A stretch of DNA of 64,000 nt. It comes from Selenomonadales bacterium 4137-cl. Lineage in GTDB: Bacteria > Bacillota > Negativicutes > Sporomusales > UBA7701. Every line of letters begins with the position of its first letter. Position 1 is the stretch's first letter. The stretch covers positions 62,001 through 126,000 of the forward strand of contig JAUOZS010000001.1 of assembly GCA_032334055.1 (NCBI GenBank), written 5' to 3'. Under the pieces are notes generated by a model. That model worked only from the letters and a program-made list of their open reading frames with translations, made no database searches and was not told the origin of the DNA. The position numbers and the translations under genes are program-made. This document shows positions 52,642 through 61,592 of this stretch, one piece after another.

Positions 52642-53556
52642 ATGTTTCGTATTTTAATCGTTGATGATAGCTTGATTAATTTAAAGATAATAAGCGGACT
52701 TTTGGGCGATAAGTACGAAGTGAGCACGGCCAGCAGCGGACAGGAAGCAATTTTGCAGGCGACCGAGACGGTTCCGGATTTAATTTTGCTCGATATTCTT
52801 ATGCCTGATATGGACGGTTTAGAGGTTTGCCGGTTTCTTAAAAGGCAATCGGCTACGGCGGAGATACCGATTATTTTTATTACCGTGGTTTCCGAGCCGA
52901 AAGATATTGTCAGGGCTTTTGAAGCAGGGGGGCAAGATTACATAACAAAGCCGTTCAGTGCGCTGGAGCTGTGTGCCCGGATGAAGACTCATTTGGAGTT
53001 GAAGCAGTCGCGGGAGGAGTTAAAAACATATGCCAGGCAATTGGAGGCAAAAAACTTAGAGCTTAAGGAAGCGCTGGCAAGGTTGGAGATCTCAGCCATA
53101 ACAGATTTTTTGACGAACCTGCCTAATCGACGCTATATGCTGCAAAAAATCCAGGAGGAGATCGCCAGGATCAAGAGGGCAAAGAGCGCTATGACGCTTA
53201 TCCTCTTGGATGTTGACAATTTTAAGGATATTAACGATTCGGTCGGCCATGATTGCGGCGATGCGGTCCTGAAAGGAATTGCCGACATAATGAGGCGCAC
53301 CGTGCGGGAACAGGATATCGTTACTCGCTGGGGAGGGGACGAGTTTTTGTTTTTGCTTCCCGATACCGATTTTGCCGGCGGACAGGTCGTCGGGGAAAAA
53401 ATACGGCAGGCGATTGGGGCGAGTACAGTTCCTTACTGCGGGAAGCTTTTTTCGGTATCGGTTTCTTTTGGGGTAGCGCAATACGATGTCGAATTAGATA
53501 TCGACGCAAATATCAAAAGAGCAGATGAGGCTTTATACAGACAGAAAAAGCAATAA
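52642..53556 (+). CDS. Diguanylate cyclase with receiver domain (REC-GGDEF)
   Basis: 304 residues. The receiver domain (1-120) has LIVDDSLINLK, Asp in ILLDILMPDMDG and YITKPFSA. A coiled linker follows, then a GGDEF domain (about 165-304) with the intact active site RWGGDEF and an inhibitory c-di-GMP site RxxD (REQD) five residues before it. It should make c-di-GMP when phosphorylated. The same domain order as PleD/WspR-type outputs, and its place after CheA and REC-REC-STAS suggest it is the enzymatic output of the pathway. Confidence 0.94.
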   Translation: MFRILIVDDSLINLKIISGLLGDKYEVSTASSGQEAILQATETVPDLILLDILMPDMDGLEVCRFLKRQSATAEIPIIFITVVSEPKDIVRAFEAGGQDYITKPFSALELCARMKTHLELKQSREELKTYARQLEAKNLELKEALARLEISAITDFLTNLPNRRYMLQKIQEEIARIKRAKSAMTLILLDVDNFKDINDSVGHDCGDAVLKGIADIMRRTVREQDIVTRWGGDEFLFLLPDTDFAGGQVVGEKIRQAIGASTVPYCGKLFSVSVSFGVAQYDVELDIDANIKRADEALYRQKKQ

Positions 53557-53628
53557 TGGGAGTGCTTATATCGTACTTAGCCGGTGAAGATTACGCTGCG
53601 TGAAGGCGGCGGAAGAATGCAGGGGCGC

Positions 53629-53666
53629 TTAAAAAATATGTACCGAATTCGGTACATATTTTTTAA
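53629..53666. terminator. 38-base perfect palindrome, probable bidirectional terminator
   Basis: Centred on GAATTC, with A runs on the left arm and T runs on the right, giving an intrinsic-terminator shape in both directions. It lies 73 bases after the diguanylate cyclase gene. It could equally be an operator, given its perfect symmetry. Confidence 0.7.
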
Positions 53667-53749
53667 TTTTCTGCGAAAATGTTGCCGATTTGGCACAATA
53701 AAGATGCATAAACATTTGAAAATACGGATAAATAGCCATATCCCTATAT

Positions 53750-53765
53750 TGGCATGGCATTTGCT
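53750..53765 (+). promoter_or_regulatory. Sigma-54-type promoter
   Basis: TGGCATG-GCAT-TTGCT fits the consensus TGGCAYR-N4-TTGCW, with the GG and GC dinucleotides exactly 12 bases apart. It lies 130 bases before the sigma-54 activator gene. Confidence 0.65.
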
Positions 53766-53894
53766 TGTGTTATATGGCAAGAACAGATGTCTATGACAGA
53801 TGATCGCTTTCGTCAGGGTTGTTATACTCCCGTTCGGCTTCCAAGAACGGCGAATTAGTTAAACGAACGTAAATGAACTCGCGGGAGGTTGCCT

Positions 53895-55313
53895 ATGCCT
53901 AATCCGGTAAGTTCCTCCAAACGAAGAGAGATTGCTAAACAGAATCTGGAGAAGATTTTTGAAAATTTTCCTGACCCGATATTTGTGACTGACAGTCAAG
54001 GAAACGTGTTGCTGTCCAATTCTTCAACCGCCCTTACTCTTGATATGTCGCTCGACCAGTTGCTGAAATCCAATGTCGCGGACTTGGTAAAGAAGGGTTA
54101 CTATACAAAGTCTTATGCCATGGAAGTGGCGGAAAAAAAGTGCGTCTTAAGCGGCATATTGAAGACGAAGCTCAATCTGTCGATGATTTCCGCCAGTACG
54201 CCGGTTCTGGACGATAATGGCGAGGTCATACTGGTGGTAACCCATGCCCGGCCGAAGGACACGGTCGAGAAATACATCAGCAAGGAGGAACGGGGGAAGC
54301 AGGATCAGCGCAAGCGGGAAATAGAGTATCTGCGGAGCCATGTGCTCGAAACGGATACGATTGTTGCCGAGAGCAAAGCGATGCGCCAAGTGCTGCTTGC
54401 CGCGCATGCTGTAGCCCAGACGGACAGCACGGTTTTGTTGAACGGGGAGTCGGGAACAGGCAAGGAGGTACTGGCCAAGTACATCCACCGCCATAGCAAA
54501 CGGTTCAACGAGGCGTTCATCGCCGTCAACTGCGCGGCTTTTCCCGAGCAATTGGTGGAATCCGAGCTGTTCGGCTATGAACGAGGAGCGTTTACCGGCG
54601 CCAAAGGCGAGGGTCGGATGGGGCTTATCGAGGCCGCCCATAACGGGACGCTGTTTCTCGACGAGATCGCTGAATTGCCGTTGACGCTCCAGTCAAAACT
54701 TCTGCGGGTGTTGGAAACAGGCGAGGTTAGGCGGCTGGGAAGCAATACCGCCCGGAAGATCGATTTCCGGCTTATCGCCGCGACTCACCAGGATCTTAAG
54801 AAGATGTCGGAGGAGTACCTTTTCCGGGAGGACCTGTATTATCGTCTGAATGTTATCCCGATCCGGATACCGCCGCTGCGGGACAGACCGGAGGATACGC
54901 TGGTGCTTGCCCTTAAGTTTTTGGACGATTTCAACAGAAAGCACAAGACCGCTTACGAGTTTGACGGCGAGACGCTGGAAATGTTCCAGTCGAACGCTTG
55001 GCCGGGAAATGTCCGGGAACTGCGTAACGCGGTGGAGCGGAAAGTGATTCAACATCTGCAGGATTACCAGGCGGATTGCCTTCAGGCAGTTTCGTCCTTT
55101 TCGAGCGGGATTTCGCGGAGCGACTGCATCAAGATTCTTGGCTTGACGGGTTCGCTGAAAGATGTGACGCGTACCGTGGAGGAAAAGTATATCGACCATG
55201 TCCTGAGAGAATGTGGAGGGCGGATTGGCGAGGCGGCCAAACGGCTGGGGATTTATCGGACCGTTCTTTACCGGAAACTTAAAGCTTTCGAGAGGGAGCG
55301 GGGACAGGCCTGA
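53895..55313 (+). CDS. Sigma-54-dependent transcriptional activator with PAS domain
   Basis: 472 residues from the ATG at 53895 (GGGAGG 6 bases upstream). The N-terminal PAS domain (about 18-130) carries [18 protein letters not shown]. An AAA+ central domain (about 150-380) has Walker A GESGTGKE, the sigma-54 contact loop GAFTGA and Walker [11 protein letters not shown] Fis-type helix-turn-helix lies at the end ([19 protein letters not shown]). No receiver, so it responds to a ligand through PAS. A sigma-54 promoter precedes it. Likely targets are the downstream genes up to the MFS transporter, but no further sigma-54 site was found there. Confidence 0.94.
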   Translation: MPNPVSSSKRREIAKQNLEKIFENFPDPIFVTDSQGNVLLSNSSTALTLDMSLDQLLKSNVADLVKKGYYTKSYAMEVAEKKCVLSGILKTKLNLSMISASTPVLDDNGEVILVVTHARPKDTVEKYISKEERGKQDQRKREIEYLRSHVLETDTIVAESKAMRQVLLAAHAVAQTDSTVLLNGESGTGKEVLAKYIHRHSKRFNEAFIAVNCAAFPEQLVESELFGYERGAFTGAKGEGRMGLIEAAHNGTLFLDEIAELPLTLQSKLLRVLETGEVRRLGSNTARKIDFRLIAATHQDLKKMSEEYLFREDLYYRLNVIPIRIPPLRDRPEDTLVLALKFLDDFNRKHKTAYEFDGETLEMFQSNAWPGNVRELRNAVERKVIQHLQDYQADCLQAVSSFSSGISRSDCIKILGLTGSLKDVTRTVEEKYIDHVLRECGGRIGEAAKRLGIYRTVLYRKLKAFERERGQA

Positions 55314-55475
55314 GTTCAGAGGATGTACCGCGGCGGGTCCCAAGAACTCGCGTTTGATTTAGTTCCCGTTGACGGGGGACATCCCCATATCATCCTCGAC
55401 GCGGCCGTTAGCGCTCCGGGCTCCCCGTCAAGATGTCATGGGAGAAGGAATAAGCGTTGGGGAGGGAGCGTTCGT

Positions 55476-56315
55476 TTGCTAAATTACAAGCACTATACGA
55501 CAACGGAGATGCTGGATATTCTGACCAGCGAACGGGTTTTCTTCTCTCGCCACCATATGCCAAGCCCTGGTTTGCATAGTCAGCCTGATAACATTTCGTT
55601 GCATTCCGAGGTGAGTGGCGCCAAAAACCGGCTCAGGGTCACGTGTGAGATATGGAACAACATGGACAGTATCCGGGATTATCTTAAAAACGCCGGTTTC
55701 ACAAGGGATGAGAATGACGCTGTTTATTTCAGGAATTGGTACATATCCGTGAATCCGGGAAAGGATACCGGGTTGTTGGACAGGGTGGTGAAAACGCTGG
55801 ATACGGCGCTGGCAAGCTCGCCGTTATTGTTGTATGCGTCGGAGATATGCCGGTCGGTGTATGACTATCACGCTTTTGCGGGGAATACCCTGCCCAAGAT
55901 AAGCATCAGCGAGCTGGTCCGCCATCTGGGGTACCCGGAGCAATGTAATTTTGGCGCGGGTGGCAATCCAGGGGCGGCTCCCGATTTCTTGATAGCACAC
56001 TATAAGAGGGAACAGTGGGCGGCCTGGGTTAGCGGCGATACTATTCTCCCTTTGTTCCCAAGCGAATATGACGCCAGGCAGTTTCTTGCGAACAGGGCCC
56101 GCCGCTGCCGGCCGCTGGAAACGCTGGCGATACATACGGTACCGCCGGTAATGAAGAGCCGTTGGCCGAAAATTTATATCCTCGTTGACCCGGCGCGCAG
56201 TATTGATGAGCGGATCGCCTGGCTACAAAGGGAACAGGCCCTTCTCCAGAGCCGGGAAAGGATGGTTTTCCCGAAGGAATGCACGAGGGGGGGACGATCC
56301 AATTGGTATCTATGA
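55476..56315 (+). CDS. Unrecognised conserved-looking protein
   Basis: 279 residues from TTG at 55476, behind GGGGAGGGAG with 7-base spacing; upstream in-frame starts lie in a region without protein-like character. I do not recognise the family. It is mixed alpha/beta, with no signal peptide or transmembrane segment. Visible stretches include TTTEMLDILTSERVFFSRHH, CEIWNNMDSIRDYLKNAGF, SELVRHLGYPEQCNFG and PKIYILVDPARSIDERIAWLQ. A leader with a long inverted repeat (55369-55377 with 55423-55431) precedes it. Its position between the sigma-54 activator and a sensory protein suggests a soluble regulatory or metabolic role, but this is weak. Confidence 0.6.
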   Translation: MLNYKHYTTTEMLDILTSERVFFSRHHMPSPGLHSQPDNISLHSEVSGAKNRLRVTCEIWNNMDSIRDYLKNAGFTRDENDAVYFRNWYISVNPGKDTGLLDRVVKTLDTALASSPLLLYASEICRSVYDYHAFAGNTLPKISISELVRHLGYPEQCNFGAGGNPGAAPDFLIAHYKREQWAAWVSGDTILPLFPSEYDARQFLANRARRCRPLETLAIHTVPPVMKSRWPKIYILVDPARSIDERIAWLQREQALLQSRERMVFPKECTRGGRSNWYL

Positions 56316-56451
56316 TTTAGCGATTCGGGTAGTGGAAGAAGGGGGGGATGTCCGACAGGTCATAAAATGCCGGGGATGATTTTTCCTTGTTATGCGGAGG
56401 GATGGGAGAAGGACTTTTGCGGTGAGCAGTATATGCCTCGGAGGTGCGTTG

Positions 56452-57267
56452 ATGAGAAAAATTGATGCGGCAATTATGTTGACGGAAATGATCCGTGATG
56501 TTTCGGTTCTTGATTGCAACGTAATTGTATGTGACGCGGAGGCTAAAATCCTTCAATTCGTGCAGGCTAATACTTTTCAAGCGGACATAAAGGTCGGCGA
56601 TACCGCCACGGGAGGCGTCATCAAGGAGTGTCTTGCCAAGCGGCAAATAACGAAAGGCATAATTCCGGAAAGAGTATACGGTGTTACTCTCAAGGCGATA
56701 ATTTACCCGATTGTCGAAGCGGACGGCAATCTTTCGGGCGTGCTCGGCACGGCAACCAGTTTGCGGATGCAGGAAGTGCTCCATCAAAGCGCCGAGTCGG
56801 TGGCGGCTACCTCGCAGCAGATGGCGGCATCGACGGAAGAGTTGGCTCTCTCGGCCGGACTTCTGGCGAGTAATCTCGCGTTGGCAAAAGCGAGTGGAGA
56901 TAGTGTGCTCGGCGAAATTGGCAAGACGAATGAGATTCTGCGGTTTGTCAGCGATGTAGCCAATAATTCGAATTTGCTCGGGCTTAACGCGGCGATTGAA
57001 GCCGCCCGGGCAGGAGAGAAGGGACGCGGGTTTGCCGTCGTTGCCGACGAGATTCGCAAGATGGCTGTCAACAGCGCCCAATCAGTACGCGAAATTAGAG
57101 GCATCCTCGACAGGATGCAGACTGAGACGCGGAATGCGGTGCAGGCTATTGTGGCTACATCTGAATTGGGGGAGCGGCAGCTTGTGGCTACGGAGCAAAT
57201 AAAAGTGACGATGCAGGAGCTGGCGACTTCGGCTTCGGAAATCGAGCGGATTGCGGAAGTGGTTTAA
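56452..57267 (+). CDS. Soluble methyl-accepting-type signal transducer
   Basis: 271 residues from the ATG at 56452 (GGAGGTG upstream). The N-terminal domain (about 1-110) has no transmembrane segment and resembles the small cytoplasmic PAS-like sensory domain found in Sporomusa- and Clostridium-type soluble receptors ([29 protein letters not shown]). The C-terminal part is a short receptor signalling helix pair (about 125-270) with the tip [20 protein letters not shown]. Likely a cytoplasmic sensor for redox or a metabolite; ligand unknown. Confidence 0.88.
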   Translation: MRKIDAAIMLTEMIRDVSVLDCNVIVCDAEAKILQFVQANTFQADIKVGDTATGGVIKECLAKRQITKGIIPERVYGVTLKAIIYPIVEADGNLSGVLGTATSLRMQEVLHQSAESVAATSQQMAASTEELALSAGLLASNLALAKASGDSVLGEIGKTNEILRFVSDVANNSNLLGLNAAIEAARAGEKGRGFAVVADEIRKMAVNSAQSVREIRGILDRMQTETRNAVQAIVATSELGERQLVATEQIKVTMQELATSASEIERIAEVV

Positions 57268-57350
57268 GGAATTTTCAGCCAGGCGCCTGCAGCTCCGCGG
57301 TACGGCCGGAAACTTATCACCATACGGCAGAAGGAGGGATGAATAAAACA

Positions 57351-58652
57351 ATGGAAAGGCCAACTAAACAAAGAGTGATGCTGGCCACGGTATTATTTTT
57401 GATCCTCGTTATCGCCTATTTCGATAGGGTGAATACTTCGGTGCTGGCGGCTGACGATGCTTTTCTCAAAGCTATGGGCATCGAGAACAACCCGGTTGCC
57501 ATCGGATCGCTGATGTCGATGTTTCTGTTCGCTTATGCTATCGCCAATGCGGTGCTTAGCCCGTTGGGCGATATCTACGGGCCGCGACTGATGATGATCG
57601 TGGCTGTGGTGATAATGGGAGTGTCCATGATAATCGGCGGGCTGGCCCAGTCTCTGGGGACTTTGCTTGCCGCCCGGGCAGTTTTGGGGATAGGCGAGGG
57701 GCTGCACTGGCCGATGCAAATGAAATTCGTAAAGAACTGGTTTCCGCCTCCGGAGAGGGGAAAGGCTAACTCGGCCTGGCTGTTGGGCCTGATGTTCGCC
57801 CCGGCAGTTGCGATGCCGTTTTTTACATGGCTTATCAGCTTCACGGGCTGGCGGCTGAGCTTCTTCGTTTTGGCATCTTTCTCTCTCGTTTCCCTGGCAA
57901 TGCTGTACTGGTTTACGACCGACCGTCCCGAGCAGCATAAGGGAGTGAACAAGCAGGAGCTCGAGCATGTAATGGCCGGTCTGCGTGCGGAAACGGAGCG
58001 GGAAGCGGCCATGGGGGCTACTACGACGTGGGAGAGTTATAAGCTTTTTGTCACTAACTACCGGTATTGGCTGCTTGTCGTATTCTACATGTGTAACGCG
58101 GCAATCTTCTGGGGAACTATCGCCTGGTTGCCTTCTTACTTCCGCATGGCCCTCGGTTTCAATTGGGCCAAGATGGGCGCATGGTCGTCGCTGCCGTATG
58201 TTCTGGGGTTGTTCAGTCTTGCTCTGTTCGGTTATCTCACGGACCGATACGGGAAAAAGATCTTTTTTTCGGCTGTTTCCATGCTCTTGCCGGCGATTTT
58301 CATATATATGTCCACAACCGCAACAACGACTACCAGTGCCGCGATCTATATCTCGATCGGTATCGGTACGGTGGCTTTGGGGCTGCCGGCGGTCTGGTCA
58401 ATACAGCAGAGACTGGTGCCCGGCAAGGCTCTAGCCGCCGGGGCCGGATTGATGAATGGATTCGGGATGCTGTCGTCAGCCCTTGCCCCGATGATTATCG
58501 GCTACTTTATCAAAGTGACGGGCAGTTATTCCGGCGGTTTTTTGTATCTGGTTGGTCTTGCCTTGGCAGGTTGTATCGCCATCGTGTGTTTGGGACTTGT
58601 TTTGCCTGCTGAGCGGGCGGAGGGAAGCGCAAAAGCCGGGCAGGCGGGTTGA
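57351..58652 (+). CDS. MFS transporter (ACS family, sugar-acid/organic-anion type)
   Basis: 433 residues, about 12 membrane segments. The motif between TM2 and TM3 is LGDIYGPRLMM; the N-terminal FLILVIAYFDRVNTSVL and GEGLHWPMQMKFVKNWFPPPERGKAN are characteristic of the anion:cation symporter family (glucarate, galactonate, hexuronate and similar). ATG at 57351 is chosen over the ATG at 57339, because the latter touches the GGAGGG site. It is downstream of the sigma-54 activator and sensory genes, which may control it. The exact substrate cannot be read from sequence. Confidence 0.9.
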   Translation: MERPTKQRVMLATVLFLILVIAYFDRVNTSVLAADDAFLKAMGIENNPVAIGSLMSMFLFAYAIANAVLSPLGDIYGPRLMMIVAVVIMGVSMIIGGLAQSLGTLLAARAVLGIGEGLHWPMQMKFVKNWFPPPERGKANSAWLLGLMFAPAVAMPFFTWLISFTGWRLSFFVLASFSLVSLAMLYWFTTDRPEQHKGVNKQELEHVMAGLRAETEREAAMGATTTWESYKLFVTNYRYWLLVVFYMCNAAIFWGTIAWLPSYFRMALGFNWAKMGAWSSLPYVLGLFSLALFGYLTDRYGKKIFFSAVSMLLPAIFIYMSTTATTTTSAAIYISIGIGTVALGLPAVWSIQQRLVPGKALAAGAGLMNGFGMLSSALAPMIIGYFIKVTGSYSGGFLYLVGLALAGCIAIVCLGLVLPAERAEGSAKAGQAG

Positions 58653-58673
58653 GCACATGAAGGGGTGTTTAGC

Positions 58674-58799
58674 TTAGCCGCCGCATAATCGCATGCCGTT
58701 CAGCGTGACGAGGATCGATACGCCCGTGCCGGCGAACACCGCCAGCCAGAGGCTGACCGCGCCGAAGAAAGCGGCGATCACGAAGGCGGCTTTAAGCAT
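58674..58799 (-). pseudogene. C-terminal remnant of a heavy-metal P-type ATPase
   Basis: A 41-codon frame reading MLKAAFVIAAFFGAV and ending VSILVTLNGMRL resembles the last transmembrane hairpin of CadA/ZntA-type metal ATPases (family ending of the type LLVTLNSLRLL). Nothing upstream continues the protein; the frame runs straight into a 23-bp hairpin. It looks like what is left after deletion of the rest of the gene. Confidence 0.7.
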
Positions 58800-58801
58800 T
58801 G

Positions 58802-58850
58802 CCGCCAGACAACAAAAAAACCGCGCAGCGGTTTTTTTGTTGTCTGGCGG
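58802..58850. terminator. 23-bp perfect inverted repeat, bidirectional terminator
   Basis: Arms 58802-58824 and 58828-58850 pair perfectly around a 3-base loop; the inner part has A7 and T7 tracts as in intrinsic terminators. It lies between convergent MFS (+) and ClC (-) genes. The unusual arm length may reflect a deletion or insertion scar. Confidence 0.8.
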
Positions 58851-58916
58851 TTTTGGCGGGGAGCGGGAATTCCGGGTGGTTGGCGGCGCAAAGGCGTAAA
58901 GCCGTAGGGCCGGCTG

Positions 58917-60479
58917 TTACACGAGGCATTCTTGGGCCAGTTGGCGCACATGCTCCGCGTTTGCGGTGCTGGTAAGCAGATAAACGAAATCGCCGGCCAG
59001 GATCTGGGTGTCGCCTTGCGGCACGATTTCTTTATCACCTCTTTTGATGCTTATGAGCAGGCATTGGGAGGGCCATTCAACATTCTTTACCCGTTTGCCG
59101 TCGAGTTTTGAGCCGACGCAGACGACGAAATCGACGATCGTTCGCGACTTGTCCGAATGAAGTAACGCTTTTGTTTTTACGAGAATGCGGTCCAACAGTT
59201 CCTCGTAGACCGGCGCCGATTTGGCCAACTCCGCGACGATATAGGCTGTCATGGATATCGTGATCAGGGAAATCAAGTGACTGAATGACCCGGTCATTTC
59301 GGTTATCAAGATACTGCCGGTGATGGGCGCTTTGACTACGGCCGTAAACAACGCCGCCATGGCCAGGATAACGAAGTTGGTAGTATAGTGGGGGTCGACG
59401 GCCAGGAAGTGAACGGCGACGTTGCTGAACGCTCCGCCGGCCAAGGCGCCGATCACCAACATCGGCAGGAATATCCCGCCAGGCACCCCGGAACCGTAGC
59501 TTATCATCGTGAAGGCGAATTTAGCCGCCAGAAGAATCAGGAGCATGCTCAGGCCGTAGTTGCCGGACACTATCGGGCCGACCAGGTTGTTGCCGCCGCC
59601 CAGTATTTCCGGCAGCACGGTTCCCGCGATTCCGCCGATGAGAAGAGGAATTGCCGCCAGAGCGATTCTGGGAATACGATTTTGCCGGTTGTAAAGGTTA
59701 AGGGTTTTGATCAACATTTTATTGAAGGCGATACCAAGGAACCCAACAAGCACGCCTAAAATGATCAGGTCTCCATAGTAACGGAAAGGAAACACCGGTA
59801 AGTCGGTGATGGTGAATACGGGACTATCCCCAAAAAAGAGCTGGGTAACCAGGGCCGAGGTTATCGAGGCCGCCATGGCCGACATCAAGACCGCCGGGGA
59901 GAAGTTTTTATGCAGTTCTTCCAAGGCGAAAACCACTCCGGCCAGGGGGGCATTGAAGGCTGCGGCCAAGCCGGCGCTGGCGCCCGAGGTCATAAGAAAA
60001 CGTTCTTCCATCTTTGTTCTGCCGATCATGCGGCTCAAGCCCTGGCCGACGGCTGCGCCCAGCTGGATGGAAGGGCCTTCGCGCCCTAGCGATAAGCCGG
60101 CGCCGATTGCCAGTACGCCGCCGAGGAATTTGCCGGCAAGAACGCTTTTCCAGTTGGTTTTCAGCAGGCCAAGCAGTACTCCTTTTACCTGGGGGATGCC
60201 GCTGCCGCCGGTCATGGGTTCGAATCTGATTATTAGACCCAGCAGCAGGGCAATTACCAGCAGCGCTCCCAGCCACGGCAGAAGGAGAAGAAGATTATTC
60301 TCGATCTGGGCGTATACCAGGCTGCGGAGTTGCTCGCCCTGTTCGATGGAATAGCGAAACAGCACGGTGATAATGCCTGCTATTATACCGATGACGATTC
60401 CTTCGAGGAAGACCTTGAGCCGAAAATTGTGCCAGTGCACGAGGGAATGATATACCTTGCTTTTTTGGTGTGTGTCCAT
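58917..60479 (-). CDS. ClC-type chloride channel/transporter with RCK_C (TrkA-C) domain
   Basis: 520 residues. The ClC membrane domain has the chloride-pathway motifs GSGIPQ (about 95), GREGPSIQLG with the gating Glu, and GIFLPMLVIGA; FALEELHKNFSP is also family-typical. A cytoplasmic TrkA-C domain (about 440-520) takes the place of the usual CBS pair, suggesting ligand regulation. The ATG at 60479 follows GGAG. The proton-glutamate of exchangers could not be confirmed by eye, so channel versus antiporter is open. Confidence 0.93.
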   Translation of the reverse strand: MDTHQKSKVYHSLVHWHNFRLKVFLEGIVIGIIAGIITVLFRYSIEQGEQLRSLVYAQIENNLLLLLPWLGALLVIALLLGLIIRFEPMTGGSGIPQVKGVLLGLLKTNWKSVLAGKFLGGVLAIGAGLSLGREGPSIQLGAAVGQGLSRMIGRTKMEERFLMTSGASAGLAAAFNAPLAGVVFALEELHKNFSPAVLMSAMAASITSALVTQLFFGDSPVFTITDLPVFPFRYYGDLIILGVLVGFLGIAFNKMLIKTLNLYNRQNRIPRIALAAIPLLIGGIAGTVLPEILGGGNNLVGPIVSGNYGLSMLLILLAAKFAFTMISYGSGVPGGIFLPMLVIGALAGGAFSNVAVHFLAVDPHYTTNFVILAMAALFTAVVKAPITGSILITEMTGSFSHLISLITISMTAYIVAELAKSAPVYEELLDRILVKTKALLHSDKSRTIVDFVVCVGSKLDGKRVKNVEWPSQCLLISIKRGDKEIVPQGDTQILAGDFVYLLTSTANAEHVRQLAQECLV

Positions 60480-60863
60480 CCGGATCTGCTCCTAATTGCC
60501 GCTAAAGTAAAACATTTTCGTCAGTTATTTTCGGCAGTTGCGCCTGCCGCGGGATTCAGGGAAGCTGTCGGCCGCGCAGCCGCAAAGGCGGCATATGTGC
60601 GGCATATACTCTTTATTCTACATCTCAGCCACGATATAAACAAGGTGCAAGAAAGGGCGTGAAGCAGTGCCGGAGCATGTGTGAGCCGGCATAATCCATT
60701 TTACGGCGAGCCTGCTTAAAAATAGATTGTAAAATTATGTAATTTAAAGGGGGCTATAAACGAAAAGGTGGCAGAAAAAAGGATATGAAATGTCAAAAGA
60801 GAATAAATTACTGTAAACTAAAATGTAATATATGCCTTTTGAAAATAACGCCAGGAGGCGGCT
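60480..60863. other. Divergent intergenic region without a recognised element
   Basis: 384 bases between ClC (-) and the second nucleotide-sugar cluster (+). AT-rich towards the right, where a promoter is expected, but no convincing -35/-10 pair was found. No gene seen. Confidence 0.4.
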
Positions 60864-61592
60864 ATGAAGGGAATAGTCTTGGCCGGCGGCAAGGGTACGC
60901 GGCTCGACCCGATCACCGAAATAACCAATAAGCACCTTCTGCCGGTGGGGAAGGAACCGATGATCTGGCATGCGGTCAAGCAGCTTGTGCATGCGGGAAT
61001 CCACGAGATTCTGATAGTGACTTCCACCCATCATATGGGGGATATCGTGAATTCGCTGGGGTCGGGCAAACGCTTCGGGTGTGAGTTTACCTTCCGCGTT
61101 CAGGAGGACGCGCTGGGCATTGCCCATGCCCTAATGCTCGGCGAGCGTTTTGCAAATGGCGAGCCGATCGTGGTTTTTTTGGGCGACAATATTTTCGAAC
61201 TGCCCATTCGTCCCTATGTCGAGGAGTTTTCCGCCCAGCCGGGGGGAGCCCGCGTTCTGCTGAAACAGGTGGGGGACCCGGAACGGTACGGGGTGGCGGC
61301 TCTGGACGAACGGCATGTGATCGCGATCGAAGAAAAGCCGTCCGTCCCTAAGAGCTCCTACGCGGTGGTGGGCTGCTATATGTACGACGATAAGGTTTTC
61401 GACTATATAAGGGCGACGTATCCGTCGGCGCGCCAGGAGTATGAGATTACGGCGGTCAATAATCTGTATATCAAAAACGGACAACTGCGGTACAGCTTTG
61501 TGAAAGGGCGCTGGACGGATGCCGGCACCTTTGAGTCCCTGAACGAGGCTAACCAACTGCTGCTTAGCATCGACAACAAGGTGGGAGCATGA
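60864..61592 (+). CDS. Sugar-phosphate nucleotidyltransferase (short RmlA-like)
   Basis: 242 residues. The signature GGKGTRLDPITEITNKHLLP at the start and FLGDNIFE, EEKPSVPKSSYAVVGCYMY place it in the RmlA/StrD glucose-1-phosphate thymidylyltransferase family, but it lacks about 50 C-terminal residues of standard RmlA. Overlap of ATGA with the rmlB-type gene shows coupling. It probably activates glucose-1-phosphate with dTTP. CAGGAGGC precedes the ATG. Confidence 0.92.
   Translation: MKGIVLAGGKGTRLDPITEITNKHLLPVGKEPMIWHAVKQLVHAGIHEILIVTSTHHMGDIVNSLGSGKRFGCEFTFRVQEDALGIAHALMLGERFANGEPIVVFLGDNIFELPIRPYVEEFSAQPGGARVLLKQVGDPERYGVAALDERHVIAIEEKPSVPKSSYAVVGCYMYDDKVFDYIRATYPSARQEYEITAVNNLYIKNGQLRYSFVKGRWTDAGTFESLNEANQLLLSIDNKVGA

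Larger units (their letters stand above)
53557..53894. other. Intergenic region with palindrome and sigma-54 promoter
   Basis: 338 bases holding a 38-base perfect palindrome (53629-53666), a sigma-54-type promoter (53750-53765), and a GTTCGGCTTCCAAGAAC-like hairpin near 53832-53849 in the leader of the next gene. No coding gene seen. Confidence 0.6.

Noticed and set aside
53695..53711. Second sigma-54-like match near TTGGCACAATAAAGATGC
   Set aside because: GG and GC are 14 bases apart instead of 12, so it cannot be a sigma-54 promoter.
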